Source: an uncultured Pelagibacteraceae bacterium
Lineage (GTDB): Bacteria > Pseudomonadota > Alphaproteobacteria > Pelagibacterales > Pelagibacteraceae
Assembly (NCBI GenBank): GCA_902590505.1
Contig: CACIWZ010000003.1
Span: 62,001-126,000, forward strand
DNA length: 64,000 bases
Direction of reading: 5' to 3'
Under the pieces are notes generated by a model that was not told the DNA's origin, ran no database searches, and saw only the letters and a list, made by a program, of their open reading frames with translations. Shown here one piece after another: positions 62,641 to 64,000 of the stretch. Position 1 is the stretch's first letter; each line of letters opens with the position of its first letter. The position numbers and the translations under genes are program-made.

Positions 62641-63736
62641 ATTTTGACAATTTTTTTAATTTAGATATTGAAATCTTAAATTTGTTAGGCAGGGTAGTTT
62701 TTCCTATTCTTTTTAATAAAATAAAATTAATCTTATCATCATTGTTTTTTTTGTCATTTTTCAAATAAGGAATTAAGCTATTAATTTTATTTACATTTGA
62801 AAAATTTTTGAATGTATAAGAAAGAGAATTATTTTTATAAATTTCTTTTAATTGATTTAAAACACTTGAACTACATACTTTTTTAATCACTGATAACCTT
62901 GTAGCTAAGATCATCCCAGATAATACTGCTTCTCCGTGTGTAGTTTTTTTTGAAAATTTGTTCTTTGCTTCAATAGCATGGGCAAATGTATGTCCAAAAT
63001 TCAACATCATTCTTATTCCTTTTTCATTGACGTCTTTATTTACAAAAAAGATTTTTATTTCACAGCTTTTTTTAATGGCGTGAATAAGCTTTTTTTTATT
63101 TTTTGACAGAATTTTTTTTGTATTTTTTTTTAACCATTTAAAAAAATCTAAATCTTTAATTATTGAGTGTTTTAATATTTCAGCATAACCACAGATCATT
63201 TCTTTTTTAGGAAGAGAGTTTAAAAAAGAGGTATCACTTAAAACTAATTTTGGTTGGTAAAAAGAACCAATCAAGTTTTTTCCATAAATAGAATTAATTC
63301 CAGTTTTTCCACCTATGGCCGAATCAACTTGTGCTAACAAAGTTGTAGGAAGATTGATAAAATTTATACCTCTCTTAAATATACTTGCAACAAAGCCAAC
63401 TGTATCCCCAACTATTCCACCACCAACAGCAATTACTAAATCTGAACGATTAAAATTTCCTTGTAATAATTTATTCATATAAAATTCAACTGATTTTAAT
63501 GATTTAGTTTTTTCATTAGCATTGAATTTTAAAAATGTAATTTTGTAATTTCTTAATTTTGACTTTAAAGCATCTCTGAATTTTGAGGGAACTTTGCTAT
63601 CATAAATTATCGCGATTTGTTTTGTGTTTGGACATATTAATCTAATTTTCTTTTGAAGAACCCCAAAAAGATTATTTCCAATTATTATCGAGTATCTTTG
63701 ACAAGAGTCGTTAAATCTAATTTCCTGATTTTTCAT
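62624..63736 (-). CDS. aroB: 3-Dehydroquinate synthase
   Basis: A 370-residue NAD- and metal-dependent enzyme of the shikimate pathway. The NAD site lies in LVIAVGGGIVGDTVGFVAS (about residue 100), followed by KRGINFINLPTTLLAQVDSAIGGKTGINSI. The metal ligands are Glu/His in GYAEILKHSIIKD and LNFGHTFAHAIEAKNKFSKKTTHGEAV. It converts DAHP to 3-dehydroquinate. It overlaps the end of the upstream shikimate kinase gene by 20 bases, the usual aroK-aroB order. Confidence 0.97.
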   Translation of the reverse strand: MKNQEIRFNDSCQRYSIIIGNNLFGVLQKKIRLICPNTKQIAIIYDSKVPSKFRDALKSKLRNYKITFLKFNANEKTKSLKSVEFYMNKLLQGNFNRSDLVIAVGGGIVGDTVGFVASIFKRGINFINLPTTLLAQVDSAIGGKTGINSIYGKNLIGSFYQPKLVLSDTSFLNSLPKKEMICGYAEILKHSIIKDLDFFKWLKKNTKKILSKNKKKLIHAIKKSCEIKIFFVNKDVNEKGIRMMLNFGHTFAHAIEAKNKFSKKTTHGEAVLSGMILATRLSVIKKVCSSSVLNQLKEIYKNNSLSYTFKNFSNVNKINSLIPYLKNDKKNNDDKINFILLKRIGKTTLPNKFKISISKLKKLSKFIARY

Positions 63737-64000
63737 AAAGTTTTAAAATTTTGTCTACAATTTTGTCTGGGCCTAAAAAATTACATTTTATTCTAAAATC
63801 TGCTTCACTATAAGTTTTCTTCCGTTCCAAGTAAATTTTATTGACCGTGACATTTAAATTTTTATTATATAACAAAGGCCTTTTTTTAGTCTTTTTTAGT
63901 CTTTTTATTAATTCAGATACATCAACATCCAGCCAGAAACTTACAGATGTATTTTTAATTTCTCGCCTAATAGATTTATTAAGAAAAGCACCACCTCCTA
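63717..64000 (-). CDS. aroK: Shikimate kinase, C-terminal part
   Basis: The reverse strand reads into the window as GGGAFLNKSIRREI, then VSFWLDVDVSELIKRLKKTK, KRPLLYN and YSEADFRIKC, ending in KIVDKILKLYEKSGN-TAG. This is the second half of a shikimate kinase: the substrate-binding GGG, the adenine/lid region R-P-L-L and the Y-x-x-A-D motif. The N-terminal P-loop half is outside the window. It overlaps aroB by 20 bases and supplies the next-but-two step of the same pathway. Confidence 0.93.
   Translation of the reverse strand, partial: GGGAFLNKSIRREIKNTSVSFWLDVDVSELIKRLKKTKKRPLLYNKNLNVTVNKIYLERKKTYSEADFRIKCNFLGPDKIVDKILKLYEKSGN

Overview
This window is a dense, strongly AT-rich stretch of a bacterial chromosome. 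Most gene pairs overlap by 1-30 bases or are separated by a few bases, and no intergenic gap reaches 300 bases; the largest, between aceE and aacS, is about 270. Several features point to an alphaproteobacterium with a streamlined genome, most plausibly Pelagibacterales (SAR11) or a relative: the class I lysyl-tRNA synthetase, the CarD-ferredoxin-SUV3-like helicase block, CobS/CobT next to a J-protein, a TAXI-TRAP transporter, the order thrS-infC-rpmI-rplT-pheS-pheT-lepA, and the base composition. This is inferred from gene content; no marker gene such as 16S is present. I saw no CRISPR array, insertion sequence, phage gene or rRNA.

Layout. 1-4.6 kb: end of a DsbB-like gene, a DedA-family membrane protein, and a divergent operon of a small membrane protein, a tandem winged-helix protein and a BASS transporter, then tRNA-Leu(CAA) and an acyl-CoA synthetase starting 4 bases after the tRNA. 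4.6-4.9 kb: a 23-residue peptide made almost only of Lys and Arg, with its own promoter, leader hairpin, ribosome binding site and terminator. 4.9-8.8 kb: CarD, FdxA ferredoxin, TerB-like protein and SUV3-like helicase. 9-14.4 kb: aminotransferase, TAXI solute-binding protein, terminator, fused TRAP permease and a Cys-rich exported protein. 14.4-21.4 kb (minus strand): FG-GAP/UnbV protein, thioesterase, EamA transporter, and a pyruvate dehydrogenase pair in which the homodimeric-type E1 carries its own N-terminal lipoyl domain. 21.5-25.8 kb: acetoacetyl-CoA synthetase facing a histone-deacetylase-like protein and a thiolase. 25.8-29.4 kb: O-antigen-ligase-like protein, tRNA-Arg(ACG), GT39-like membrane protein and UppP, all cell-surface functions. 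29.5-38.3 kb: glutamate synthase gltD-gltB behind a palindrome resembling an NtrC-type site, then an SDR protein, an alpha/beta hydrolase and a GT4 glycosyltransferase.

38.3-46.7 kb is a translation superoperon (thrS, infC, rpmI, rplT, pheS, pheT, lepA). 46.7-50.5 kb is a small accessory island of one glycosyltransferase and two tandem paralogous membrane SGNH-hydrolase-like proteins that share exact DNA blocks of up to 216 bp, ending at tRNA-Ser(GGA). 50.8-55.5 kb (minus strand): methyltransferase, NlpC/P60 hydrolase, AmpG-like permease and TrkH. 55.5-59 kb: lysK, pyrD, rpmB and a YhhQ transporter. 59-64 kb: CobT, CobS, J-protein, divergent BolA, AroB and the C-terminal part of shikimate kinase.

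The most notable observations are the polybasic micropeptide beside a Lys-rich CarD, the lipoyl-E1 fusion, the gene-conversion-like mosaic of the SGNH pair, and two protein genes that begin 3-4 bases after a tRNA, leaving no room for a Shine-Dalgarno site in a mature mRNA.
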